The notes beneath the pieces were generated by a model. The model saw only the letters and a program-made list of their open reading frames with translations. It ran no database searches and was not told the origin of the DNA. 42,833 nt of DNA, taken from contig JAJYSG010000014.1 in assembly GCA_021793675.1 (NCBI GenBank), forward strand, positions 1-42,833. The letters are read 5' to 3'. Shown here piece after piece: positions 15,973 to 23,064 of the stretch; positions within the stretch are counted from its first letter, which is position 1, and every line of letters begins with the position of its first letter. The translations under genes and the position numbers were made by a program. This DNA comes from Actinomycetes bacterium (GTDB lineage Bacteria; Actinomycetota; Actinomycetes; Actinomycetales; Cellulomonadaceae).

Positions 15973-17957
15973 GCGACCCGACACTGACGGACGACGAGAA
16001 GCTCGAGGCGGAGCTCGGCGAGCAGGCGCGCATCGCCTCCGACACCTGGGGCAGCGTCGCACCCGGCAAGGCCGACAACTTCAAGCAGTCGTTCGGGCGG
16101 CTGCTCGGGCTGCTCGGCCCCTACAAGCTGGCGCTCGTCGTCGTGACCCTCATGGGGACGGCGGGCGTGGCGCTCACGGTCGTCGCCCCGAAGATCCTCG
16201 GCAAGGCGACCGACGTGGTGTTCGCCGGATTCGTCTCCCGCCTGCCGGTGTGGCACGGCGCCACGTCGCAGGCGCAAGCGGTCGCCGGGCTGCGTGCGGC
16301 GGGCCAGGGCCAGCTCGCGGACGTGGTCGCGGCGCTCGACCACTTCGTGCCCGGGGCGGGCGTCGACTTCAACCGGCTGGGCCGGCTGCTGCTCGTCGTG
16401 CTGGCCCTCTACGTCGCGGGCGCGCTGCTGACCTGGGGACAGGGCTTCATCATCAACATCGTCATGGTCAAGGCCATGTGGCGGCTGCGCGAGCAGGTCG
16501 AGGCCAAGATCAACCGGCTGCCGCTGGCGTACTTCGACCGGGTGCAGCGTGGCGAGCTCATCTCCCGGGTGACCAACGACATCGACAACATCACGCAGAC
16601 CATGCAGCAGTCGCTGTCGGGGGCGCTGACCGCGGTCCTCACGGTGCTGGGCGTGCTGGTGATGATGTTCTCGATCTCCTGGAAGCTGGCGCTGGTCGCG
16701 CTCGTCTCGCTGCCGCTGATGGGCGTGATCTTCGGGATCATCGGGCCGAAGTCGCAGCAGGCGTTCGGCATCCAGTGGCGCAAGGTCGGCCGGCTCAACG
16801 CCCGGGTCGAGGAGTCCTTCTCGGGGCACGCCCTGGTCAAGGTGTTCGGCCGGCGGCGCGACTTCCACGCCCGGTTCCGGGCCGACAACCAGGAGCTGTA
16901 CCAGGCGTCGTTCCGGGCGCAGTTCCTGTCCGGGATCATCTGGCCGGGCATGTCCTTCGTCGGCAACCTCACGTACGTCGGCATCGCGGTGCTCGGCGGC
17001 CTCATGGTGGCGAACGGGACCATGCGGCTGGGCAGCATCCAGGCGTTCATCCAGTACGCCCAGATGTTCTCCCAGCCGCTGTCGCAGCTCGGCGGGATGG
17101 CCGCGGTGGTGCAGTCCGGGACGGCGTCCGCCGAGCGGGTGTTCCAGCTGCTGGACGAGGTCGAGCAGAGCTCCGACCCGGCCGACGCACCCGCCCCGGC
17201 GCAGGGCGACGGCACCATCGAGTTCGAGCACGTCGCGTTCTCGTACTCACCGGACAAGCCGCTCATCACCGACCTGTCGTTCACGGTCCGGCCGGGCGAG
17301 ACCGTCGCGATCGTCGGGCCGACGGGCGCGGGCAAGACGACCCTGGTCAACCTGCTCATGAGGTTCTACGAGCTGGACGGCGGCCGCATCCTCGTCGACG
17401 GCCAGGACATCGCGACGCTGAGCCGTCACGACGCCCGGGCCCGCACCGGGATGGTGCTGCAGGACACGTGGCTGTTCGCCGGCACCATCCGGGAGAACAT
17501 CCGCTACGGCCGCCAGTCCGCGACCGACGAGGAGGTGCTGGCGGCCGCCCGTGCCACCTACGTCGACCGCTTCGTCCACTCGCTGCCGCACGGCTACGAC
17601 ACCGTCCTCGAGGAGGACGCCGCGAACCTGTCCGCCGGCGAGCGTCAGCTCGTCACCATCGCGCGCGCGTTCGTCGCGCAGCCGTCGGTGCTGATCCTCG
17701 ACGAGGCCACCTCGTCGGTGGACACCCGCACGGAGCGGCTGCTGCAGCACGCCATGGCGACGCTGCGACGGGGACGGACGTCGTTCGTCATCGCCCACCG
17801 GTTGTCCACGATCCGCGACGCGCACCTCATCCTCGTCATGGAGCACGGCGCGATCGTCGAGCAGGGCACCCACGCCGAGCTCATCGAGGCCCGCGGCGCC
17901 TACTACCGGCTGTACCAGTCCCAGTTCGCCGGAGCACTGGTCGGCGACGAGGCATGA
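15969..17957 (+). CDS. ABC exporter half-transporter with catalytic ATP site
   Basis: 662 residues; ATG 15969 overlaps the previous stop (ATGA). The N-terminal 45 residues are polar. The membrane domain carries an extra segment of about 70 residues between TM1 and TM2 (around 75-145), likely outside the cell. The ATPase domain has Walker A GPTGAGKTT at 450-458, Walker B VLILDE with Glu579 and switch His610 (VIAHRLST), so it is catalytic. Its own signature reads LSAGERQ (554-560) rather than LSGGQ. That weakened signature faces the degenerate Walker motifs of the partner, as expected for a heterodimer with one active site. Confidence 0.93.
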   Translation: MSDPTLTDDEKLEAELGEQARIASDTWGSVAPGKADNFKQSFGRLLGLLGPYKLALVVVTLMGTAGVALTVVAPKILGKATDVVFAGFVSRLPVWHGATSQAQAVAGLRAAGQGQLADVVAALDHFVPGAGVDFNRLGRLLLVVLALYVAGALLTWGQGFIINIVMVKAMWRLREQVEAKINRLPLAYFDRVQRGELISRVTNDIDNITQTMQQSLSGALTAVLTVLGVLVMMFSISWKLALVALVSLPLMGVIFGIIGPKSQQAFGIQWRKVGRLNARVEESFSGHALVKVFGRRRDFHARFRADNQELYQASFRAQFLSGIIWPGMSFVGNLTYVGIAVLGGLMVANGTMRLGSIQAFIQYAQMFSQPLSQLGGMAAVVQSGTASAERVFQLLDEVEQSSDPADAPAPAQGDGTIEFEHVAFSYSPDKPLITDLSFTVRPGETVAIVGPTGAGKTTLVNLLMRFYELDGGRILVDGQDIATLSRHDARARTGMVLQDTWLFAGTIRENIRYGRQSATDEEVLAAARATYVDRFVHSLPHGYDTVLEEDAANLSAGERQLVTIARAFVAQPSVLILDEATSSVDTRTERLLQHAMATLRRGRTSFVIAHRLSTIRDAHLILVMEHGAIVEQGTHAELIEARGAYYRLYQSQFAGALVGDEA

Positions 17958-17982
17958 CGCGCGTGGCGCGCGCCGCCCCGGC

Positions 17983-18034
17983 CGGGTGGTGCGCGCCGAG
18001 CCGCGCCACGGTCGGGTGGTGCGCGCCGAGCCGC
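17983..18034 (+). repeat. 22-bp direct repeat, two copies
   Basis: An identical 22-bp unit beginning CGGGTGGTGCGCGCC occurs at 17983-18004 and 18013-18034 (period 30). It fills the gap between the converging ABC and LLM genes. It looks like a small local duplication; no function is evident. Confidence 0.8.
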
Positions 18035-18040
18035 CCGGCG

Positions 18041-19000
18041 TCAGGAGTCGAGCAGCGCGAGGACGGGCGCGAGCGCCTGGATCGACTCGGCGGTGATCGG
18101 GTCCAGCACCAGCTGGACCTCCGTGATGCCGGCGGCCGCGTAGCCGCGCAGCCCGGCCGCGATCTGCTCCGCGGAACCGGTGAGCGGCGCGACGTGCTGC
18201 GACTCTGCGGTGTCGCCCATCGTCCGGCCGCTGCCGCCGGGCAGCTGCACGAGCACGGCGACCGTGCGCGCCACCTCGTCGGCCGGCCGGGCCGCGGCCT
18301 GCAGCGCCGCGTCCAACGAGGTGCCCGCCGCCACGGCACCGGCGACCGTGTTGCCGGTGTCCGCGTACCAGGCGTTCCACGCGTCGACATGAGGCACGGT
18401 GGCGGCCAGCATGCGCGGCCCGATCGACCCGACCATCAGGGGCGGCCCGCCAGGCGTCGGACCGCGCGGCACCAGCTCGGCGTCCCGCGCCGTGTAGTAG
18501 CGCCCGACGAGGTCCACGCGGCCGTCGCGCAACAGTGTGCGGATGATGGTGAACGCCTCCTCGAACCGCGCGATCCGGTGGTCGAACGGCGCCCCGAGCG
18601 CGGCGAACTCGACGGGGTTCCACCCGGCGCCGAGAGCGAGCACGAACCGCCCGTCGCTGATCTCGTCGAGGGTCGACGCCTGCTTGGCCAGCAGGAACGG
18701 GCTGCGGAACGCCGTCGCGGCGACGAGCGGCCCGAGCGTCACCCGCGACGTGACGCCGGCGAGCGCGGCCAGCAGGGTCCATGCCTCCCACGGGCCACGC
18801 GTCGAGCCGTCGTCGAACCGGTAGAGCAGGTGGTCACCCACCCACAGCGAGTCGAGGCCGACGTCCTCGGCACGGCGCGCCATGTCGAGCAGCGCCGGCC
18901 AGCGCACGTCGCGCTCGACCTCCGGCAGCTGGACGCCCACGCGCAGCGGCCGGTGCGGGGACGCGGTGGACCGGTGCGGGTAACCAGGCTCGTGCGGCAC
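18041..19000 (-). CDS. LLM-class (luciferase-like) F420/FMN-dependent oxidoreductase
   Basis: 319 residues. The N-terminal strand RVGVQLPEVERDVRWPALLDMARRAEDVGLDSLWVGDHLLYR is the bacterial luciferase TIM-barrel opening. VTLGPLVAATAFRSPFLLAKQASTLDEISDGRFVLALGAGWNPVEFAALG is the conserved LG(p/t)xV...R.P.l.AK..atLDxlS.GR..lG.GaGW block. PPLMVGSIGPRML is the third motif. The deazaflavin F420 is the usual cofactor in actinobacterial members; FMN is possible. The substrate is unknown. GTG 19000 follows TAGGTT by 6 nt, so the message is probably leaderless. It stands alone. Confidence 0.88.
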   Translation of the reverse strand: MPHEPGYPHRSTASPHRPLRVGVQLPEVERDVRWPALLDMARRAEDVGLDSLWVGDHLLYRFDDGSTRGPWEAWTLLAALAGVTSRVTLGPLVAATAFRSPFLLAKQASTLDEISDGRFVLALGAGWNPVEFAALGAPFDHRIARFEEAFTIIRTLLRDGRVDLVGRYYTARDAELVPRGPTPGGPPLMVGSIGPRMLAATVPHVDAWNAWYADTGNTVAGAVAAGTSLDAALQAAARPADEVARTVAVLVQLPGGSGRTMGDTAESQHVAPLTGSAEQIAAGLRGYAAAGITEVQLVLDPITAESIQALAPVLALLDS

Positions 19001-19006
19001 ACCCCG

Positions 19007-19012
19007 AACCTA
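19007..19012 (-). promoter_or_regulatory. -10 box of leaderless LLM oxidoreductase gene
   Basis: TAGGTT on the minus strand (19012-19007), then six bases, then GTG 19000. No Shine-Dalgarno is visible. Confidence 0.5.
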
Positions 19013-19134
19013 ACCGCTGGCCAGGTGGCCGGCCGACCCACCCCGCGCGGCACCATCTCCTGGCGGCGACGAGACCAGCGGCCCGTGCCTCACCGGCGTT
19101 GGTCTCGCCGGGCCGCCCGATCTCCCAACGCCGG

Positions 19135-19180
19135 CGTCCTGCGAGCGCCGCCGTCCTGCGAGCACTGCCGTCCTGCGAGC
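19135..19180 (+). repeat. Three copies of a 12-bp unit, period 17
   Basis: CGTCCTGCGAGC occurs at 19135-19146, 19152-19163 and 19169-19180. The copies lie in a 245-bp stretch (19001-19245) between the LLM gene and the SRPBCC gene that holds no gene I can support. Possible protein-binding iterons or a slippage product. Confidence 0.7.
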
Positions 19181-19245
19181 ACATCGCCACCGGCCGGGAC
19201 GTTGTACCTGGTGCGGGACGCGGCCGCAGGTGGTCCACTTCGGAC

Positions 19246-19965
19246 ATGGCCCGCCTGCCTCGTCCGTCGGACCTGCTCCCTCGTCCGAACGAGCTCCTCC
19301 CGCCGCCGCCGCCCAGGCCGCCGCGGCGCACGGTGGTGGCGGCGCTCGCCTTCACCGCCGGTGCGAGCCTGCCCCTGCTGCGGACCTGGATGCTGACGTT
19401 CGGCTCCACCGAGGACGAGCTGGACGCCACGCTGCCGGGCGACGCCCTGCTCGCCAAGGTCGATCTCGTCGCCACCCGCACGGTCGGCATCGCCGCCCCG
19501 CCGGTCGCGGTGTGGCCGTGGATCGCCCAGATCGGCCAGGGCCGGGGCGGCTTCTACTCGTACGACGAGCTGGAGAACCTCGTCGGCTGCGACATCCACT
19601 CTGCGGACCGCATCGTCGCCGAGCTGCAGGGCCTCGCCGCCGGGGACGAGGTCCGCCTCGCCCCGCAGGTCGCCCTGACCGCCGCCGTGGTGGAACCGGG
19701 CCGGGCCCTCGTGCTGCGCGGTGCCGCCGCCCCCGGGCAGGCGCCGCCGCCGTACGACTTCACGTGGGCCTTCGTGCTGCGCCCCGGTCGTGACGGCGGG
19801 ACGCGTCTCGTGGTCCGCGAGCGCTACCGGTACACGGCGGGCTGGGCACGCCTGATGGTGGAACCGGTGAGCCTCATCAGCTGGGTGATGAGCCAGAAGA
19901 TGCTGCGCGGCATCCGCGACCGCGCTGAGGCCGCCTACCGGTGGTCGCCCCCTCCGGAGGGCTGA
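19246..19965 (+). CDS. SRPBCC-like protein with N-terminal membrane segment
   Basis: 239 residues from ATG 19246. The first 30 residues are Pro-rich (PNELLPPPPPRPPRRTVV), followed by a short hydrophobic segment ALAFTAGASLPLLR. The body reads like a START/SRPBCC ligand-binding fold: RTVGIAAPPVAVWPWIAQIGQGRGGFYSYDELENLVGCDIHSADRI, then DEVRLAP, and DFTWAFVLRP...GTRLVVRERYRY with the typical closing helix. The (W)PWIxQxGxGRGGFYSYdwLEn block recurs in actinobacterial proteins of unknown role. A longer frame opens upstream but has no ribosome site and covers the repeat. The ligand is unknown. Confidence 0.7.
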   Translation: MARLPRPSDLLPRPNELLPPPPPRPPRRTVVAALAFTAGASLPLLRTWMLTFGSTEDELDATLPGDALLAKVDLVATRTVGIAAPPVAVWPWIAQIGQGRGGFYSYDELENLVGCDIHSADRIVAELQGLAAGDEVRLAPQVALTAAVVEPGRALVLRGAAAPGQAPPPYDFTWAFVLRPGRDGGTRLVVRERYRYTAGWARLMVEPVSLISWVMSQKMLRGIRDRAEAAYRWSPPPEG

Positions 19966-19986
19966 ACCTGGCGCACGGTCCGGTGG

Positions 19987-20355
19987 TCACCACCGCCGGA
20001 GGGCCGCGTCCAGCGCGCGGTGCGCCGCCTCGTCGGCCAGGCCCAGCTGGCGCACGACGAGCGCGAGGGCGTCCGCCGCGTCGGCCAGGTCGGAGTGGCC
20101 CAGGCCGACGCGCCGCGCCGCCTGCTGCACCACCGTGCCGTGCCGCCCCGCCGTGCGCACCAGCCCGTCCCGGGCCAGCTGCTCGTAGACCTTGTTGACG
20201 GTGCCGCGGGCGATGCCGAGGTCGGTGGCCAGGTGCCGGATCGGCGGCAGCGTCGCGCCGGGCGCCAGCTGGCCGGACACGATGAGCCGCTCGATCTGAG
20301 CGCGCAGCTGCTCGAAGACCGGGACGGGCGAGGCCGCGTCGACGTGGACGATCAC
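19987..20355 (-). CDS. GntR-family regulator, YtrA subfamily
   Basis: 122 residues from GTG 20355, overlapping the stop of the upstream membrane-protein gene (GTGA). The winged helix is clear: SPVPVFEQLRAQIERLIVSGQLAPGATLPPIRHLATDLGIARGTVNKVYEQLARDGLVRTAGRHGTVV, the GntR signature. Only a short helical tail follows, as in the YtrA group, whose members are about 120-130 residues and sit in operons with membrane or ABC proteins. It probably represses its own operon through the 7-bp inverted repeat at 21182-21205. Confidence 0.9.
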   Translation of the reverse strand: MIVHVDAASPVPVFEQLRAQIERLIVSGQLAPGATLPPIRHLATDLGIARGTVNKVYEQLARDGLVRTAGRHGTVVQQAARRVGLGHSDLADAADALALVVRQLGLADEAAHRALDAALRRW

Positions 20356-21155
20356 GTGGGCCGGCGCCAGGAGTACGGCGGCCGCGGCGCCGCGCGGTGC
20401 GTGTAGACCCAGGCGGCGACGAACCCCGCCAGCCAGACGAGCCACCGCAGGGCCGCGGGCAGGCCGCCCGGCACGGGCACCGATGCCACGACGCCCGTGA
20501 TCACCAGGAGCGCCGCCGCCAGCTGCAGGTTCGCCACGCTCCGGCCGGCGAACGCCCGGATCCTCGCGTCGAGCTCGCGAGCGCGGAAGGACAGCACCGG
20601 GCGCCGCCGGCCGACGATCCGTGCGCGCGTCGCCTCGGCCAGACCCGTGACGAGCGCGCCGCCCGCGACGAGCAGCAGGGTCGCCGAGTCCTGGACCTGC
20701 AGGCTGATCGCCGTGGCGCCGAGCGCCGCCGCCAGGAGCAGCCCGCGCGCCGTCCACACGACCCCGGGCAGCGGCGCCGGGTCGCGGGGCTCGAGCGAGG
20801 CGACGGCCGCGCCCGCGCGGGGGCCCAACCGGTAGGACTCTGCGACCAGGGCGCCGACGAGCACGCCCGCGATGCCGCCGAACAGCAGCGCGGAGAAGCT
20901 GACGGACCCCTGGTAGCGGAAGGCGGCGACGGCGGTGGCGACGACGCCGACCAGGCCGCCCGCCGTCCGGTGGCGCCGGTGGCGGGCGAGATACCGGCGG
21001 ACGACCTCGGCCTCGTCGTCCGGCACCGTCCCCGAGCCGGCGAGCCAGGCGATGTCGCGCTCCCGCGGTGTCGTGCCGCCACGCCACACCGCGACGACGA
21101 GGACGACGAGGACGAGCAGGGTGAGCACCAGGAGCACCCTCGCGAACAGCAGCAC
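20352..21155 (-). CDS. Six-TM membrane protein of unknown function
   Basis: 267 residues from GTG 21155, with GGGAG 7 nt upstream. TM segments are at about 4-27, 68-82, 88-106, 139-160, 163-175 and 214-250. A soluble Arg-rich loop (33-65: RERDIAWLAGSGTVPDDEAEVVRRYLARHRRHR) follows the first TM. No family recognised. It is coupled to the YtrA-type regulator downstream, and such regulators usually control membrane-stress or export operons. The promoter TTGCCT-N17-TACTAT reads into it. Confidence 0.65.
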   Translation of the reverse strand: MLLFARVLLVLTLLVLVVLVVAVWRGGTTPRERDIAWLAGSGTVPDDEAEVVRRYLARHRRHRTAGGLVGVVATAVAAFRYQGSVSFSALLFGGIAGVLVGALVAESYRLGPRAGAAVASLEPRDPAPLPGVVWTARGLLLAAALGATAISLQVQDSATLLLVAGGALVTGLAEATRARIVGRRRPVLSFRARELDARIRAFAGRSVANLQLAAALLVITGVVASVPVPGGLPAALRWLVWLAGFVAAWVYTHRAAPRPPYSWRRPT

Positions 21156-21181
21156 CTCAAGGCTCCCTTCCCGTTTGACCC

Positions 21182-21216
21182 ATTGGCATAGTACGTTGTG
21201 CCAATGAGTCAGGCAA
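21182..21216. promoter_or_regulatory. Overlapping divergent promoters with a GntR-type operator
   Basis: Minus strand: -35 TTGCCT (21216-21211), 17-bp spacer, -10 TACTAT (21193-21188), driving the membrane protein/GntR operon. Plus strand: TACGTT (21192-21197), then 6 nt before ATG 21204, a leaderless start. The inverted repeat ATTGGCA (21182-21188) / TGCCAAT (21199-21205) covers both -10 regions, so one bound dimer could block both directions. Binding by the GntR protein is inferred. Confidence 0.65.
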
Positions 21217-21791
21217 CGGCGGATCCGACCCTCGAGGCTCTGGTGCCCCGAGGGTCCCGCTGGCGGGGCGTGGCCTTCGTCGTGCTCGCGCTCGCCGTCC
21301 TCGGAGGGGCCTGGGTGGTCCCCGCGCTGGTGCGGCCGACGATCGTCGGCAACGGCTCGGCGGCGGGCACCGAGTTCCCCGCCGAGCACCGCGAGCTCGT
21401 GCTGGCCAACATCGCCCCGCACGGGTGGGGCGGTGTCACCGTGGTCCGGATCGACGACGTGCCCGGCGCGCACGTCGTCGGCGCGTGGGCCGTCGAAGGC
21501 GACGCGCTCGGCAACGTGCCGGTCGCCGATGTCGCCTCAGCCGACTACCTCACGAAGCGGCTCGGATTGACCGATGCCGACCGGCTGCCGCGCGCGCTGG
21601 CGTCGGGCGGGCCCGCGACGCTCGTCGTGCTGTGGCAGATCGACAGCTGCCAGACGGCCGCACGGGGCGGCGCGGACAGCACCCCGGTCCACCTGCGGGG
21701 CCCGCTCGCCACGGCCCGCGTCGAGACCGTCCCGGCCTCGCCGATGCTCTCGTCCGGCGGCTGGAGCGACGGGACGCCGTGCCAGCCATAG
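21204..21791 (+). CDS. Membrane-anchored hypothetical protein
   Basis: 195 residues from ATG 21204 (GTG 21198 is an alternative two codons earlier). There is one TM segment at about 23-42 (VAFVVLALAVLGGAWVVPALV), then a probable extracytoplasmic domain of about 150 residues containing two cysteines (in IDSCQTAARGG and near the C-terminal GTPCQP) that could form a disulfide. No family recognised. It shares the bidirectional operator with the YtrA-type regulator operon, so a joint membrane or envelope role is possible. Confidence 0.6.
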   Translation: MSQATADPTLEALVPRGSRWRGVAFVVLALAVLGGAWVVPALVRPTIVGNGSAAGTEFPAEHRELVLANIAPHGWGGVTVVRIDDVPGAHVVGAWAVEGDALGNVPVADVASADYLTKRLGLTDADRLPRALASGGPATLVVLWQIDSCQTAARGGADSTPVHLRGPLATARVETVPASPMLSSGGWSDGTPCQP

Positions 21792-21869
21792 CCCGCCCCG
21801 CCACCTCTCCGCCTTCGGGCGGCGCGGCAGTCATCCCGTCGTCGGAAGCAGCCGGCCGGAGCTTCGCCC

Positions 21870-21875
21870 TAGACT
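21870..21875 (+). promoter_or_regulatory. -10 box of a leaderless transcript
   Basis: TAGACT followed by seven bases and GTG 21883. No ribosome site precedes the GTG. Confidence 0.55.
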
Positions 21876-21882
21876 CCCCTCC

Positions 21883-22179
21883 GTGATCTTCAAGGCTGTG
21901 GGGGACGGCCGGCCCTATCCGGACCACGGGCTGACGACGGCCAAGCAGTGGGCCGACGTGCCGCCGCGGCAGGTCAGGCTGGACGAGCTGGTGACCACGA
22001 AGCGAACGCTGGACCTCGACGCGTTGCTCGCCGACGACTCGACGTTCTACGGCGACCTCTTCGCCCACGTGGTGCAGTATCGGGGAGTGCTGTACCTCGA
22101 GGACGGCCTGCACCGTGCCGTTCGTGCCGCCCTCCAGCAGCGCCCGACCCTCCACGCGCGAGTGCTGGTGATCGAGTGA
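21883..22179 (+). CDS. Small conserved actinobacterial protein with ParB-like DGxHR motif
   Basis: 98 residues, leaderless from GTG 21883. The sequence (IFKAVGDGRPYPDHG...PRQVRLDELVTTKRTLDL...DDSTFYGDLFAHVVQYRGVLYLEDGLHRAVRAALQQRPTLHARVLVIE) is a type widely conserved in actinobacteria. Databases sometimes label it a VapB-like antitoxin, but no toxin gene is beside it. LYLEDGLHRAVRAALQQ followed by a short strand resembles the DGxHR turn of ParB-like folds. The stop overlaps the GTG of the LytR_C gene (GTGA), so the two proteins are made together. Function unknown. Confidence 0.75.
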   Translation: MIFKAVGDGRPYPDHGLTTAKQWADVPPRQVRLDELVTTKRTLDLDALLADDSTFYGDLFAHVVQYRGVLYLEDGLHRAVRAALQQRPTLHARVLVIE

Positions 22180-22805
22180 GCGAAGCGGAGCGCGCCCGGA
22201 AGCTGCGCCGGCGCCACATGCACGAGCGCCAGGCCGTCATCTTCGGTGTGCTCCTGTCGTTCCTCGCGCTCTCCTTCGTCACCGCCGCCGCGATCTACAC
22301 CGGCAACCTCAACATCCCGCTCTTCAGCAGGGCGTTCACGGTCAAGCCCTCGCCGACCGCGACCCACGACCCGCAGCCGTGCCCGCCCGCCGGTGCGCTG
22401 CCGGTCCCCGCGGGGAACATCACGGTGAACGTCTACAACGGCACCAACGCCACGGGCCTGGCGAAGTCGACGGGAGACGCGCTGACGCAGCTCGGCTTCA
22501 AGGTGAAGGGCGAGGCGAACGCGATCGCCTCCTACACCGGCACGGCGCGCATCTCGTTCGGCATCCAGGGCATCGCGCAGGCGTACACGCTGGCGGCGCA
22601 CGTGGACAACCCCGAGTTCCAGCTCGACACGCGGCAGGACACGTCCGTCGACATCACGCTCGGCGACAAGTTCCTCTCGCTCAAGGCGACGGACAAGGTC
22701 AAGCTCGACCCCAAGACGCCGTTCGCGCCACCGCCCGGGTGCATCCCGTACAACCAGCTGGTGACGGCCCCGCCGGCGAGCTCCGCGCCGACCCCGACGT
22801 CCTGA
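22176..22805 (+). CDS. LytR C-terminal-domain (LytR_C) membrane protein
   Basis: 209 residues from GTG 22176, overlapping the previous stop. A basic N-terminus (RARKLRRRHMHERQ) leads into TM 20-42, then a Pro/Thr-rich spacer. Residues 85-180 (ITVNVYNGTNATGLAKSTGDALTQLGFKVKGEANA...ARISFGIQGIAQAYTLAAHV...VDITLGDKF) are the LytR/CpsA/Psr C-terminal domain, including the vxVlNGt...gLA motif. The domain sits outside the membrane and is linked to cell-wall polymer attachment enzymes, but the catalytic LCP domain is absent. The conserved coupling with the 98-residue protein suggests a shared envelope role. Confidence 0.85.
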   Translation: MSEAERARKLRRRHMHERQAVIFGVLLSFLALSFVTAAAIYTGNLNIPLFSRAFTVKPSPTATHDPQPCPPAGALPVPAGNITVNVYNGTNATGLAKSTGDALTQLGFKVKGEANAIASYTGTARISFGIQGIAQAYTLAAHVDNPEFQLDTRQDTSVDITLGDKFLSLKATDKVKLDPKTPFAPPPGCIPYNQLVTAPPASSAPTPTS

Positions 22806-23004
22806 CCTCGGCCAACGACCTCGTGCCGACCGCCGGCACGCCGCCGACCTCGTCCCGACCGCCGGCACGGCCGACCTCGACCAGCCCCCGGCGCGTCCAC
22901 CTCGTTCTTCCCCGAACGGCGCCAGGGTGCCCTGCGGCGCCGGCGTCGCGCACGGTGCCTTGCGCCCACCGACGCACCGTCGCCGCCTCCACCCCCCGAC
23001 GACA

Positions 23005-23040
23005 GCGGCCGGCCGCGCCCCGGAGGGCCCGACCGGCCGC
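23005..23040 (-). terminator. Possible terminator after the NCS2 permease gene
   Basis: GCGGCCGG (23005-23012) and CCGGCCGC (23033-23040) are exact complements, placed 25 bp past the permease stop. There is no T run. The surrounding 22806-23064 has no gene I can support; it also contains two copies of CCGACCGCCGGCAC-like sequence near 22828 and 22856. Confidence 0.4.
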
Positions 23041-23064
23041 GCGCCGTGCGGGGTGCGGGGTGCG

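Noticed and set aside
15785-19396. A 1203-codon plus-strand frame over the ABC genes
   Set aside because: Out of frame with the clear ABC motifs; an Arg/Ala-rich shadow.
21883-22179. VapB-type antitoxin of a toxin-antitoxin pair
   Set aside because: No PIN-domain toxin is adjacent and the partner is a LytR_C membrane protein; the ParB-like motif does not suggest an AbrB or RHH fold.
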